Part shown: positions 12,572-25,573 of the stretch, piece after piece
Numbering within the stretch: position 1 is the first letter of the stretch
Layout: each line of letters begins with the position of its first letter
Notes under the pieces: generated by a model
Databases searched by the model: none
What the model saw: only the letters and a program-made list of their open reading frames with translations
What the model was told of the DNA's origin: nothing
Assembly: GCA_015179045.1 (NCBI GenBank)
Contig: WHUZ01000072.1
Location: forward strand, 124,001-188,000
Direction of reading: 5' to 3'
Length of the DNA stretch: 64,000 bases
Source of the DNA: Kalaharituber pfeilii
Taxonomy: Eukaryota; Ascomycota; Pezizomycetes; Pezizales; Pezizaceae
Translations under genes and position numbers: made by a program

Positions 12572-15500
12572 TTTTGTTGCAAGTTTCTCGGTTTGAATTC
12601 GGTTAAAGCTTAGGTTTTGCTTGGAAAACGCGAACGTTTCGAGGGTTCTGTTTTTGGTTGTTTTTGCAGTTAAAATAGACGTTGAGAGAGCGTTATGCCT
12701 GATGAATGGGATTATCAGGGTCGTCCGGCGACAAGGAAAAAAACAAATCAAAGCCCGGTGGTGGAAGCTGAAGGGAATGGGAAGTGAGTGGAACTGGATA
12801 TGAGGCGAGTCCTAGCTGGCTGGAGAAGGAAGAGAGCGAGTGAAGGTGGGTAATATATACATCTCGTGCGGATTCCATTCGCATTCCGTATACGGGAGTG
12901 TGTAACAGTGGTGCTTCAGTTACCTTGGAACGAAGGCTGGAGGGTGGAGGGGTTCGGGCCAGCGAGGGGCAGTGGAAGCACAGGATGTGGATGGATGTGT
13001 GACATGGGCAGTTTCGGGTATACGAATTGACATGCTGGGACGCCGGCCGTGGGGCTGGTTGACAGCTGCCGGAAAGGGCAGGGGCGGGCCCAACAGCGCC
13101 CCTGCCAAGCGTTCCGGACCCGGAGATTACAGTACTCACCCCAGAGTTCGTGCCATATTGCTCTTGATGCATCCAATCCTCTCATCGCCAGAACGCTGTA
13201 GCGCAGTACAGTACCTACTTGCATCTCCGTTCGTGATCTCCGTATATGCAAAGCACTTCTAACCTCTGCGCATGTCTCCCTGTCACAATAATGCACCAAA
13301 ACCAATACGCAAACAAATAAAATACAAGTAAAAGCAAGTCACAGTTTCCTACGCTACCTTCCCCCTCCAATATTCCTCATCGAAGCGCCCTTCGCACTTC
13401 GAATCCGTGACCGAGCCACCATCCCCACGTGTCACATATCGTCACAGCTCAGTTTCAGTTTGCCCCAGGAACAATCGCTCTAGGTTTGACAGGGATTTTG
13501 CTGCCCGAGGCCGGGGGGCGCGTCCATGCAAAGTGGATATCGGAGAGTTCTTTCTTGGCAAGAAGCGTTAGCGCTCGCAGGTGAACGGGATTAAGCAAGG
13601 CGCGAAGTATCGGCACGAGTAACAGCAAGGCGCTTGCAATTGGGCCAGGAAGACAATACGCATTGTAACTACTCATTGTACTCTATACTTACTTGCTTAC
13701 TTTGTAGGATCTTTTCCTCTCTATTCTAGGCTGCTTGTACATTCCTGTTGTCTAGTTTTCAAGTAACGCTTAACTAGATCATGTACAACACTTTGTTTAT
13801 CAGCTGAAATATTTCCGCATTAAGTATTTTCCTCTGCTTGCTTCTTGGCTCAAATTATATCGCCAGGAACGGAAGGGAGAATTTGCTGGAAACTTTCCTA
13901 ATTTGAAAATCTCTTATCATTTTCATCACCCATTCTTGCTATTCAACTTCCTGTTGCCCCCAATCCCACTTCTTGTACCCCTCAAAGTTAACTAACAAAA
14001 AGATACCACAACGCCCCCGGCTCCCCCTCCAACAAAAAAGGTAGAAATGACAATAAGCTGTAGCTACCATTCTTTATAGTACCTGTCTCTATTTATCTCC
14101 TCTCCCTCTCGGAATATATATGAAAATCTCGTGATTTGAAAATATTAGGTTTCCGGGAAGGAAGCAAGAGGTAGAAAATCGAAGACCAGAAATTTTGCTT
14201 AAAACATCAAAAAGCCAACACCCCATACGCTCTCCCACAGTTACTGAGACGTACTTCATATACCTTCTTTACCAAAACTGCTGCCCATGTTGGATAAACG
14301 GCTATGCCGGCCATAGATAGCATAGCCACGGTACAATGGCATACAATACAACGTTCAGTCGTCCCTCGTTTTGTGGGACCCTAGATTCAAGTAAGCAGGA
14401 CAAGGAGAAATCGAAGTAGATGGTAGATTGGGAGCTGAAAGGTGAAGTGGGTCCAACGGAAATTCAAGTGTGCACAGCAGAAAGTTGCAATGTGAGAGAG
14501 ATAAAAGAAAGAATAACTCCTAGAATGAAAGGAGGAAAGATCCGACTAGAAAGGAAAGTTACGAGAATCTAGACAAAGGACGAGATAATTGGGGACTAGA
14601 AAAGCTGCGACTTGAGAAAGAGCTGTCAGAGTTCTTCTGGACTATCTGGAGCGTCCCTCATCCCACGTCAAGGTTTACTTAGCTCACATCAGAATGCTGT
14701 ATTAAGAATCCTTAGTGGAGGCACTGACAAGGGAACAAAGGCATCTCCCCAAAAAAAACCGAAAGAAAGAAGGCACCCCTGCAAAGGAATCATCATGAAG
14801 CGAGTTCGCGACTGGAGGATGTAAGTTTGTTAGGGTACGGGGTTACTCTACATTCAACCCAAGCGTATTTTTGGACGGCGGAAGGTAAATCTCAAAATAA
14901 ACTTCTTCCCCAAAATGACATGGATTCTGACAATTAGAAATGCAGTTGTTGATTGATGATATTTCTAAGGAATTGAGTTTGGTTGAGTTTGTGGGTCTAC
15001 TGTTACTATATCATTGGATTCGCGGATTCCCCAAGGATGCCGGGAGCAGGACAAACCATCGAAGAAAAGACTGAAACCCTGTGAAAAACCCCACCCAAGG
15101 CCACCGTTAGCTATCTGCTTCATAAGTCCCCTTACGCCTCAAGATGTCCTCAAGAAGAGGAGGCAGTGTTGTCTAGTTGGAAGTGGGAGGATTATAAGTG
15201 ATGCTGATGCTCGTCAGTTATATATTATGATCGTTTGGCTGAACACCCTACTCACGGGGAACGGAAATGTCTGGCTGCACTCGATGGAAAAGACGTAGAA
15301 TTCAGCGATGACGAGGAAATCCTCCCCAGAAGATCTAAACGCCCGCGCCAGGAGCTCTACTTTTCAACGTCCACATGCTCGGCTTCTTCATGCGGTTGCC
15401 GCTACTACATGAGAAAATGTCAGAAATTTGGCAGGTGCCTACTGAATATGGAAGCTATAATTCAGCAGTTTTAAAGAAGGGGATCCGCAGTCGATATTTA

Positions 15501-15858
15501 GTGATTAGCTAGAATAGAGGAGGCTGGCCACATAAGAACATGTCATGCATGCTTTGTCGTACCTCTCAGAAGCGTATCACTTTCGTAAGTTTCTTTCCTC
15601 GTTCCATCAACATGAAAAACTAGACTGACCTACAATAGCAAACTGACTCAACTTCCCTCCCCTCAGTGTGAGGTAGATCGGGACGGAACAAACGTTCATG
15701 GTGAGCCAGATGGAGAGCAGACTGCAAGCCTCTACGTCAAATTAGGACCTACATAGGGAGAGGTAGGGAGGTATGGTCGCCGGAAACTCGGGTGTTGGTG
15801 GGCCATCCGTAACATCGGGGGGTGCAGGAAAGGTTGCTTATTGAAAAAAAAAAAGAAG

Positions 15859-15897
<39 letters not shown>

Positions 15898-16564
15898 TTG
15901 TTTCTTATTTTGTCTATGCCTTATTGGACCACATGTGAATAGTTTTCTTTGAGCGCTTCATAATAGAAACTTCGTGACATTTACCTATTTTGCTTTTACC
16001 AAACAGTACATGGGAGAAATACAATAGTAAGCGGGAGAAGAACAGTCAACTTGCTAATCTGCGACTTACTGCGGAGTTTTGTTTGCCTTTGTTCACGGTT
16101 GAATGAACGGGTCGTGTGATGATGATATCCCGGGAGGGAAGGTAGCATACCTGTGTAGATGACGGCGAAGATTTTCACTGGGTTGAACTGAATATGCATT
16201 TGTTTTTCGTGAGGAACGCTGGAGCGTCCTGTTGCTCTAGGCCGTCTGTATTTCCAATACCATTTCGTATATGAGAGATACAGGGGAGGCTTGCTGCACA
16301 GCACCAACTCGATAGCATTAAAATCGATATGTCCAACTCTTTTTGTGTCATGAAACTTGCATCTACCATATTGTGCTGCACAGAAGCAGCATTATTAGTT
16401 TATGTTTATATTAAAAAAAGATATTTGGAACAACAAAATATGATCAGTTTCGTATCCAACCAAGTCTATCTATATCACAACGCGTGAATTTTCAGGATCC
16501 CATTTTACAAAGCGTGAACTACTAGTAATCCCCTCCAATCTCTTTTTAGCCCCTACCCACCCAC
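12572..16564. other. gene-free stretch with G-rich island and long poly-A
   Basis: About 4 kb. Segment 12880-13120 is G-rich on the plus strand, i.e. C/T-rich upstream of the minus-strand secreted-peptide gene. The section 13680-14580 is AT-rich. Short frames at 14612-15474 have no domain features. A 50-base A-rich tract lies at 15844-15893. No RNA gene was recognised. Confidence 0.5.
15844..15893. repeat. 50-base poly-A tract
   Basis: Nearly pure A, broken only by a GAAG near its 5' end. It could be a simple expansion or the tail of an old retroposed sequence. I saw no obvious target-site duplication around it. Confidence 0.9.
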
Positions 16565-17848
16565 CTACGACCCCAGTGTTCTCCCCACCCCCACAAACGC
16601 ACTCCCTGGCTGCCCCGGTGCCGGCACCGTCCCTGTTCCTGTCCCCGTCCCCGCCCTTGCCCTTCCCTGCTCCACCACCCCCGCAGCCGGTTCCTCCGCC
16701 GTCCACCTCGGCCTCACCATCGGCAACCACACGTACCTCGCCTCCTCCCGATTCTCGACACCCACCCACCCAAATTTGACCAATACCCTCAACAGGCCCC
16801 ATCCCGCAATCTTATTTTCGATTTTCTCTAGTATCCACTCGGGGGGGTCCATCTTGGAGAGGTACTTGAGACCGTAGAGGTACCCGATTGCGACGCCGCA
16901 GACGTGGCCGAGGAGGGAGGAGAAGGGAAACAGCAGGAGAAGGATGAAGAGGGTGAGGAGGGGGGTGTAAAGGGTGCGGATGCGTTGGCCGAAGAAGCTA
17001 TGGTATTCACCAAGTATTTAGTCATTTGCCAAATTTTCGAATGGGAGAGATAGAACATACTTGAAATAAGGGTGATGATCAGATGTCCTTACAGCATCAA
17101 TGGTGATGAGGGTAAGAACGAGAGCACTGGTGACAGATTGTAAGTCACTGCTTCTGTAGAATCGCATGAAATGTACAGTTGAGCGTCCTCTCACCTCAAC
17201 CCCTCCACACTTGTTGTCCCTCTAAAAACTCCTCTTTCCACAACGAGGTATAATATTGCCGGGAAGGTCACAAGTGCTATGGTTCCGCAGCGTCTCAAGA
17301 TATCAGCATATCTCTTCAGTCATACGAAAATCCTGGGAAATTGTTCGACGCCTCCCCTCCTATCTTTCCAACTCATATCCACTTCCCCGAGGAGGCCCAG
17401 ACAAGTGCACACTCACGCCCTAATAATAACGCCCCCATTTTCAGGCTTCCAATCTCGCGCTCGAACCTCTCCGCCAATGGCACAAATGTGGCCAGATTTA
17501 AAAGTAAATGGAGAAGCCCCAGGTGAACGAGTGGATACGTGTTTATCCTATGCACTTTTCACCTCCCCCATACAACAGCAAACTGTTAGTAGCCATATTG
17601 ACAGTTCCTTATGCTCCGCTCCACCTAACCTACTCAAAACCCGACATTCCGGGGAATTCGAATAACATACACTGTCTCAGGCCTATATTGAGTGGATCCA
17701 GTTTTAACCACCATGTCACTGGCAGCCCCAGTACCAGTTCAATCAACCAAAATGCCACACATAACCCCGAAACCAGCACCGTCACCGCCGGTAGTTTCCT
17801 TAAATACGTCCGCACTGGCGCCAGCGATATTCCCGACGTGGAAGGCAT
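16565..17848 (-). CDS. rhomboid-family intramembrane serine protease
   Basis: Predicted intramembrane serine protease related to fungal Rbd2-type rhomboids. Five exons (17848-17673, 17547-17417, 17276-17195, 17126-17061, 16997-16565) give 295 residues. Visible in order: a first membrane helix after PVRTYLRKLP; the Leu-rich helix with INTYPLVHLGLLHLLLN, carrying the His and Asn residues of the rhomboid HxxxN region; the catalytic Gly-Leu-Ser (GLSALVL), whose Ser codon is split by the third intron; and the last helix with LLGHVCGVAIGYLYGL, carrying the catalytic His. A conserved cytosolic tail follows (PPEWILEKIENKIAGW), then a low-complexity Gly/Pro/Thr segment. The donor of intron 1 is GTGTAT, less usual than GTAAGT. 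Location in Golgi or mitochondria is not decidable here; the Rbd2 branch favours Golgi and SREBP-type processing (family knowledge). Confidence 0.88.
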
Positions 17849-18667
17849 CGTGTAGACAGCTTGTGAGTGTCGCCCAAGTCTGATCTGTATGTTGGATTGC
17901 TGTCGTCAAGGAGCTGCAGCGGAAGGTGAGAGGTTCTCAAAAGTTCGGGGACGAAAATTCGCGAACGGATAGCTCCGACAACGCAGCAGCGCCAATCACC
18001 CAGCCGCAGGATACCACAGTGCCCAAGAATAGGAGCTGCGGTCGCAGAGCCAGCTCAATAATCCCAAAATGTCCAAATGAACGATCAAGAAGAGAAAAAG
18101 AAAGACGCAAGTTCAGCCCCCTTTCCTCAAATGGCCCACTCAAAAAGTGGTGTACAGTAGGGTAGCAAAGGGTCGTTCGTTGGTGAGGCTGCTGCTAGTT
18201 CCACTACTTAAGACGGTAAGTTACTTCTGGGTGAAATTGCCAAGAAACGGGTTTCGTGTTGCCAAGCTTGTTTTACTCGCCAGGCTCTGTTTTGGACTCT
18301 TACTCGGAATCACACAGTTGATCAACTGCATAGACTCATATTCGTATATACAGTACAATTCTGAAAAAGACATTCTCACATGTTGCAAGGTATTTAGGAA
18401 AAATACTGGCAATAACATAGGAGAAAACAATGAAACAATTTTAAGCTACCGTGCTGTAAGAAAACACAAAGAGGACCGACGAGACGTAGGAATATACGAA
18501 AAAAATCCAAAAGAGAGATAAGAGATAGAGGAACAATGTACAATGTAATAAAAAGTGATGAGGTGTACGGAACCAAGTAAAAGCACTCCAATACAACCCA
18601 CATGAACCCCCCACCCTCTATATCCTCAATCTAAACATACTTCATGATGCTGTAGAGAACTTGCCAT
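17849..18667. other. short intergenic region
   Basis: Between the start of the rhomboid gene and the end of the aconitase gene, both on the minus strand. It should contain the rhomboid promoter and the aconitase 3' UTR. No further feature is evident. Confidence 0.5.
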
Positions 18668-21632
18668 CTATGCCTTGGCAGCCTTGGTAGCCTTGGCCAT
18701 AGTATTCAATGCAGAGCCGTCCTTGAACCACTTGATTTGGTCTATTGCAAAAAGTTAGCATGCCAATAAAAGTCATTCAGTAATATTCGGAAGCCTTCGA
18801 CTTACCTTCATTGAAGGTGTGGGCCAACTTGGTCTCCCATGGAGCGCCGTTCTTTGGCTTGAAGCGGATGGTAATTGGCTTTCCAACAGCAAGTTCGGTG
18901 CACAGGAGGTCGACCTTGTCGTCAGGGTTGATCTTGTCGTAATCCTCTGGGTTCTCGAAAGTAAGAGGGAGCATACCCTGCTTCTTCAAGTTGGTTTCGT
19001 GCTGTACCAAACATTAGCTTACAATAAGTTCATTGATAACCTATGAAAAGGAAACCTACGATACGGGCGAAAGACTTGGTAATAATGGCCAAACCACCGA
19101 GGTGACGGGGCTCCAAAGCAGCGTGCTCACGAGAAGATCCCTCCCCGTAATTCCAATCACCAATGACCACCCACTTAATGCCCTTGGCCTTGTACTCCCT
19201 GGCAGTGGCAGGAACTGGTCCGTACTCACCAGTGAGAGCGTTCCTGACTTTGTTCGCTTCGCCGTTCTCAGCATTGATGGCTCCAATCAACATGTTGTTG
19301 GAGATGTTGTCCAAGTGTCCACGGTACTTGAGCCAAGGACCAGCCATGGAGATATGGTCAGTGGTGGTCTTTCCATGGCACTTGATAAGGATCGGGATAT
19401 CAATGGCATCCTTTCCGTTCCATGGCTCGAAAGGAGAGAGAACCTGAAGACGGTCAGAGGTAGGGGAGACCTGGACATTGAGTATCTCACGGTCAACTGG
19501 AGGGGCCTGGTAGGTGTCCTTGCCAGGGTCATAGCCCTTCTCTGGCAAACCAGCACCGGTTGGTGGAGAAAGTTTGAATTCCTTGCCGTCCTTGTCGAGG
19601 AGAGTGTCAGTCATGGGGTTAAAGCGGAGATCACCAACAATGGCGAATGCAGTAGTGATGTCGGGAGAAGCAACAAAAGCGTGGGTGGCTGGATTAGCGT
19701 CATTGCGTCCAGTGAAATTTCGGTTGTAGGAAGAAATGATGCTATTCTTCTCACCCTTCTTCACGTCTTGACGATCCCATTGACCAATGCAAGGTCCGCA
19801 TGCATTGGCAAGAACAACGCCTCCGAAGTCCTCAAAAGTCTCCAACTGTCCGTCACGAGCAATTGTTGCTCGGATTTGCTCAGAACCTGGGGTGACGTAG
19901 AACAGAGACTTCGCCTTTACACCATGATTCAAAGCATCCCGAGCAATGGAGGCAGCTCTACTCATATCCTCATAGGAGGAGTTTGTGCAAGAACCAATCA
20001 AACTAGCCTTCAACTCTGCGGGCCAGCCATGCTTCTCAACTGCATCCCTGAACTTGGACACTGGGGTGGCAAGATCTGGGGTAAAGGGACCATTGATGTG
20101 AGGCTCAAGCTCGCTAAGGTTGATTTCGATGAGCTGGTCGTATTCAGCACCCTCATCCTCCCTGAGTTCCTTGGCATAGCTTCTTGCGAAGTCACCAATA
20201 TCCTTACGCTTAGTAGCCACGAGATAGTCGTACATGCGGTCGTTGAATGGGAAAACGGACGTGGTTGCACCAATTTCCGCACCCATGTTGCAAATAGTGC
20301 CCATACCAGTGCAAGAAAGGGTCTCAACACCAGGACCGTGATACTCTACGATAGCACCAGTGCCACCCTTGACTGTGAGAACACCAGCAACCTTCAGGAT
20401 GACATCTAAATATGCAAGTTAGCTACCCATAAGAGTCGAACCGACGTCAATACTGAGCCATACCCTTAGGAGCAGTCCATCCACCCATCTTGCCAGTAAG
20501 CCTGACACCAATCACCTTTGGTGCTTTCAATTCCCAAGGAAGACCAGCCATAACATCGACGGCATCAGCACCACCGACACCAATGGCAGCCATACCCAAA
20601 CCACCTCCGTTGGGAGTGTGAGAGTCGGTGCCAATCAATAAACCGCCTGGGAAAGCGTAGTTCTCCAAGATGATCTGATGGATGATACCGGAGCCAGGCT
20701 TCCAAAAACCAATGTCATACTTAGCACAAGCGGAGGACAAGAAATCGTAGACCTATATTATCAATTCTTCTCAGTTTGTTCATCCTTAACCTATTGAAAC
20801 GTTACAGGGGGGGTTTACTAACCTCCTTGTTGATGCTCTCTGCTCGGGCCAGGTCCTTAGCTCCACCAACTTGAGCCTCAATCAAGTGGTCACAGTGCAC
20901 CGTCGTTGGAGTCTGGACTTTTGAAATACCTGCACTCATGAACTGCAGGATTGCCATCTGCGCAGTGGCATCCTGGCAAGCTACACGGTCTGGTCGGAGC
21001 TTGAGGTATGTTTTTCCACGCTCAATCTCCTGCCCATGAGGATCATCCAAGTGAGAGTAGAGGATCTTCTCAGCAAGTGTGAGGGGCTTATTTAGGCGAT
21101 TTCGTACAATCGCCAAGTTCTCGCTCATCTTCCTATTGAGCTTGTCAGCTTCATCTTCCTCACGCTCGAGGTCTACACTAATGCCCATTGAGTACTTCAC
21201 GTACTTGTAGTTGATGTGATTACCCTATACCAATGTTAGCAACCTCTCGTTCTAATCCATTGTAAGAGAACCTTTGATGTCAATACCTTCTCCCAGTTGT
21301 TCATCTCAACCTTTCGGTTGAGCGGGTCCTCGCTCACGGTGGCTAGTCCGCGGAGCCTCTGCGCCTGGCCCTAAATATTTCGTTAGTAGCCATTACCACA
21401 AAAACCCGCGAAGCAGTGAACTTACAAGTCTGAGCGAGGTGCTCTACGTTCAAATCAACCGAAGACGTCAGCTCTGTAGCAGATTGAGACGATCGTGAAG
21501 ACATGTGGGGTGTGCTCTGGCTCCCCGCAGTACTTCTCAACCATCACTACTGGCGTAGATGACCGGGAAGTGCCAGAGAGGTTATATCTCACTTACCAGC
21601 TTAGCGGCCCTCGGTATGTGCCTGGGCAACAT
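18668..21632 (-). CDS. ACO1: mitochondrial aconitate hydratase
   Basis: Aconitase of the tricarboxylic acid cycle, isomerising citrate to isocitrate in the mitochondrial matrix with a [4Fe-4S] cluster; the yeast orthologue also binds mtDNA. My eight-exon model (21632-21597, 21443-21426, 21370-21287, 21224-20823, 20752-20464, 20405-19060, 19001-18806, 18741-18668) gives about 814 residues. Landmarks: substrate and cluster motifs [25 protein letters not shown] (first cluster Cys) and [11 protein letters not shown] (other two cluster Cys), then [20 protein letters not shown] (catalytic Ser loop) and [14 protein letters not shown]. The N-terminus [12 protein letters not shown] is a basic presequence; it is joined by a proposed 18-nt microexon to the block ending [11 protein letters not shown]. 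The C-terminus has a short Lys/Ala tail. The gene is divergent from the Bud20-like gene. Confidence 0.96.
21426..21443 (-). other. ACO1: predicted 18-nt microexon of aconitase
   Basis: Between the first coding block and the third exon, only this 18-base segment has an acceptor (CGTAG, with GCTGAC branch site 5' of it) and a GTAAGT donor, and fits phase 0 on both sides. It adds Ser-Thr-Ser-Leu-Arg-Leu to the presequence. The longer alternative, starting at another AG and open in a different frame, would end in a phase that does not match the next exon. Confidence 0.65.
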
Positions 21633-22696
21633 GGTGTATGTCTTCACTTTTGGTTCAATTCGTCTTCAAGGCGCTGAGAGGGGAAAACGAGGAGAGTCTG
21701 GAGGAAACTAAACTCTTGCAACCACCCCACACAGTGCAAGTGTGCAACGACTGAGGAGGCGAGAAGAGAGGAACGAGGAGTGATGTATGTAAATGTGGTG
21801 ACGCGGGTATAGAGGAACAAGAGAGGGAAGAGAGCAGGAGTGAGACGTGCGGTAGAAATCCTGTCTTCTCAGGGTGATCTTACGCACTTACCTGCCTAGC
21901 CCGTCAAGCGACAGGGCTGCTGGGCGGCGGGGGGAGGAGGGTCTGAAGTCTAGCAGCACCTGCCGGGGCGCTACACTGTGACGCTGGCTCCGAGGCCAGA
22001 TTCTAACCGGCGTTCTTTCTTCTCGTTGCAGGATTTTGCCAATGCTGCGTCTAGCTCGGCGAACGCCATGCACGCCGCTTTTGGCTCTGCCCGCACTGTG
22101 CTGCGACGTCTCGCCGCTCTGAGCTGTCCCCGTCGCCAGTCCTACAGCCACATGCAAAATTTCGTCAGCTGCGGGCCCCCGCCATAAGCATCGGGCCAAG
22201 AGTGCCCAGAGTGCCCAGAGCGCCCCCCGTCGCCCCCAGCCAATCACGGTCCAGACGTTACAATTCGACCCCCCCTTCACTTCCTCCCATCCTGCGTCAC
22301 CCGCCGCCCCCAGGCGCCTGTACCCCCGAGCCCGAAAGAAAGCCGATCTCCCGAGGGCAAGCGCAAAAATCTTTGTAACAGCTTGTCGCTCATCATAGAC
22401 AGAAACAGCGTAGCAGTGCATCTCTTGGGTCCCCTTCCCATGACTGCTGGCAGCAGCGTGGCTAAGCCAAGCAGAGCAAGGCCGAAACTCAATCCGACCT
22501 AGCCTGGTTGGAATCGAAATTAAATTGAGAGTGAAAAAACTCTGATGTTGCAAAGAACAACAGTTTCAACTAATCTCACCCACAGCTCTGTATCCCCCCA
22601 CAATAGAGTTCTGCGTGCCGAGAAAATCGATCAGTCAGCAAAAAGCCGGCTATTAATTCCTACACGCAAGTAAATACCACTCTAACTAAAGCAGAA
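21633..22696. promoter_or_regulatory. divergent intergenic region, aconitase / Bud20-like
   Basis: Shared upstream region of two divergent genes. The central part (21890-22500) is GC-rich and gives a spurious 221-codon minus-strand frame with Arg/Ala bias and no domain. No specific factor site can be named with confidence. Confidence 0.5.
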
Positions 22697-23223
22697 ATGG
22701 GTGCGATACGGCGGTCAAAGACGAAACGGCGTGCACGGTATGTCCAGAGCCTCCTACACACATACTACTACTAGTAGATTAGGTACTCCACAGTCTCCCT
22801 ATTAGCTACTAACCGGCATATCGCAATAGTGACATTGACCAGGTCCACTCGGACCTCCGCAATCCCCGCCAACTCGTCCAACACAAGGCCCTCATACCCG
22901 ATGAGGACCGGCCCGGTCTAGGCCAATTCTACTGCATTGAGTGTGCAAAGTACTTTGAGAGCCAGCACTCGATGGACCATCACCTCACTGGCAAGAGACA
23001 CAAGCGCAGGTATACAGCATACCGCATTTCCCACAGGTTTAGCTATCCCTTTCGCTAACCACATTGCTAAACTAGGGTTCGCTTGCTCAAGGAGACACCT
23101 TACGTCCAGGCCGAAGCCGATGCCGCAGCCGGCATTGGTGTTATGACATTTATTACTGCCCAGCGGAATGCAAAACTTGAAGAGGAACTAGGGGGGCGGG
23201 AAATGGAAGTCGAAGTTGAATGA
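22697..23223 (+). CDS. BUD20: Bud20/ZNF593-type zinc-finger ribosome biogenesis factor
   Basis: Small nucleolar/nuclear shuttling protein needed in yeast for export of pre-60S ribosomal subunits. Three exons (22697-22737, 22830-23009, 23076-23223) give 122 residues, matching the family length. The N-terminus is very basic (MGAIRRSKTKRRAR), followed by a conserved acidic stretch (DIDQVHSDL) and a single U1-type C2H2 finger: FYCIECAKYFESQHSMDHHLTGKRHKR. The segment after the finger (VRLLKETPYVQAEADAAAG) is also typical of the family. The tail is acidic. Introns have GTATGT and GTATAC donors. The gene is head-to-head with aconitase. Confidence 0.95.
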
Positions 23224-25573
23224 GCTACATCTTCAACCATGCTATTATCATGGTCGGAGACAATTCCTAGTTATCCTATCATGCACGATTTAGGACGAGC
23301 TTAGTATGAGGCTAATCCACGACCCTTTTCAAGCTATTAGCAATGAGGACATACACAGAAGTTACAGCTTTCTCTTTCATTCGTCTATTATACTGTACAT
23401 TACAATTCTGCAAGGTGTCCAAAAGTTCTATTTGATCTAATAGGATTATTCTTGGATATGGTTTTCATGACAACAGTTCCTCAATCTCCGGTGATGATGA
23501 TGATGGTGGCGCATCTGATAGTAAATGAGAAGAAGGATAATGTACAAAGTCCTCAAGGTATTATGACTTCGCAAATCTTTCAGTGACCCCATCTATATCC
23601 TCCGTTATTCATCAAGCAACATTGTTCCAGATCCTCACCAAAAAATCTTTTCCATTTGCTCATCTGCCCGCAACAAACATACAATCCCAACAGGAAAGAA
23701 AACCCCTTCCGGAGACACGGAGTAATCGAGACTGTGAAGAATGCACGTTAGCGCGGTAGTGCGGCACCCGATGAACAAACTATAGTAATGCCTATTTCTG
23801 GCTCAAGTTGGAGAAGTAGTATCGTTTCCCAGTCTCCTAATCATGAGTGAGTGATATCGGGGAGACTTTTAATCCCAAGTGTAATATAGAAGCAAAACCT
23901 GATACTGAGCTCCCTACGTCATGTATCTAATCCCTACTTGGCTTCTAATATCCCGCTGAGTCTGAAAGTGCTATATCAAAAAGAGCGCGGAACAGTCCAT
24001 GTGCATAGTGCGGTGCAAAGTACCTTCAACTCCATAAGTTTACCTATGCCCGCCACACCCCACTGCCAACAAACCCTATACCCTGAACCACTTGTTCCTA
24101 CTCCACAAAAACCACAGTTACACGGTTACCTAAGTCCTTACTAATTCCCTCCCCCCATCAAACACTCCGCAGCCAGGCGCTCGCGTGCATTCCAAAATTG
24201 CCTTCGACATTTGCAATACAAGTTCCCTAGCTATCATCCTATCTGCTCCCCCCAGGAGCCGTATATCTTTCCTTCCGCTTAAATTTTCTTTTGTTTCATT
24301 CAGAAAATCAAATCAAATCAAAGTCAAAGAACCAGTACCATAACTAGCCTCATGTACTGCCTTTATTAACTATATACGCAATTCGTAACTCCATCTCTCT
24401 CTCTCTCTCTCTCTCTCGGCCTAGTGATACGCATGCCTTCAATCCAGTATGCAAGTAAGTAGGCAGTGAGGCTATATATCAGACAAAGTCATGATAAAGT
24501 ATCTTGGTAATGAAATGAGTAGGTAAATAGTTAAGGTACTTACTCACGAAAACCTGATCAGTGCCCTCGGGTAGGTACATCTTATATCCCCCTATGTAAG
24601 TATCGTAGATCATGCTTACTTACAACTACATAGTGCAGATGAACTATTCTATGCCACAATACCGTGCATTCCCAATTCGGAAGTCACTTCCGAAATAGGA
24701 ATAGCTTTATTCCAAACTTTATATGTGACGTACTCTTATTCTGTCAACTTGAAACCGTAACACACATAACAATCAACTACAAGTCCTACCGAGTGTTATA
24801 TATCAGGACAAATGTATACACAGTTGCGTCTAGTACTTATACAAGGCTGCCCCCCTGAAAGGGCCTTTCCCCTTACCCCGGAGACATCAGATACCCGCGC
24901 GCCACATGCTTCCCATACATGTGCAAACCGGCCAGGGGTCTAGTTAACCTTACCATAAGCCGGGCGAACATTTAACACATCTCAGGGGCTAACCATGCGT
25001 TGTCCCCTTCATTTCGTCGTTCCCCTGAGCGGCATTACATATTTTGCCGCAACCATCATTATCACATAATCAGATGAACGCTACCGTTAGTCAATATGGA
25101 TTCCGTGAAGTGTCATTTGAATTTTGTCGTTCCCCTTTTCACTCCGTAAATCTATGAAACGAACGAACCAAATCCCTAAAACTCAAAAGAAGGGAGTCAA
25201 AAACCAAAACAAAGAAAAAAGAACCAAAGGAATACAAGGATCAAGCCTTGTAAGCAAAAGAAATATATACAATAGGCTCCAGCCTCGGTGTTTCCCCAGC
25301 ACTTAATCTCAAATACAAAACAAGCCAAGCCGTAGAAATATAACAGCAGAGGTGAAGAAAGAGGAGGGGAAAAAAAGGGTATTGAAACAAAGATCGGAAT
25401 CTGGGAAACTGCATCCCTCAATTGAAACGGCGATTACAAACCGCCAGGACAAAGAAACAGAATATAAACTTTAACATACATCCTAATGAGAAAAACAAAT
25501 GAAGAGGTAAAAGTGCATGAGTAAAGGCCCGCTCTGGTTAGGTAAACACGCCTCTACAGCCACCTGCGGCTAA
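23224..25573. other. gene-free intergenic stretch
   Basis: About 2.3 kb at the 3' ends of two convergent genes, the Bud20-like gene and the secreted Asn-rich gene. It contains a CT dinucleotide array near 24393-24417 and an A-rich zone near 25130-25240. No gene or RNA recognised. Confidence 0.55.
24393..24417. repeat. CT dinucleotide microsatellite
   Basis: About twelve CT units without interruption. Confidence 0.9.

Noticed and set aside
19033..20409. 458-codon plus-strand frame
   Set aside because: Antisense shadow of the aconitase gene, whose minus-strand product is certain.
21888..22553. 221-codon minus-strand frame between aconitase and the Bud20-like gene
   Set aside because: GC-rich Arg/Ala-biased frame with no recognisable domain, in a divergent promoter region.
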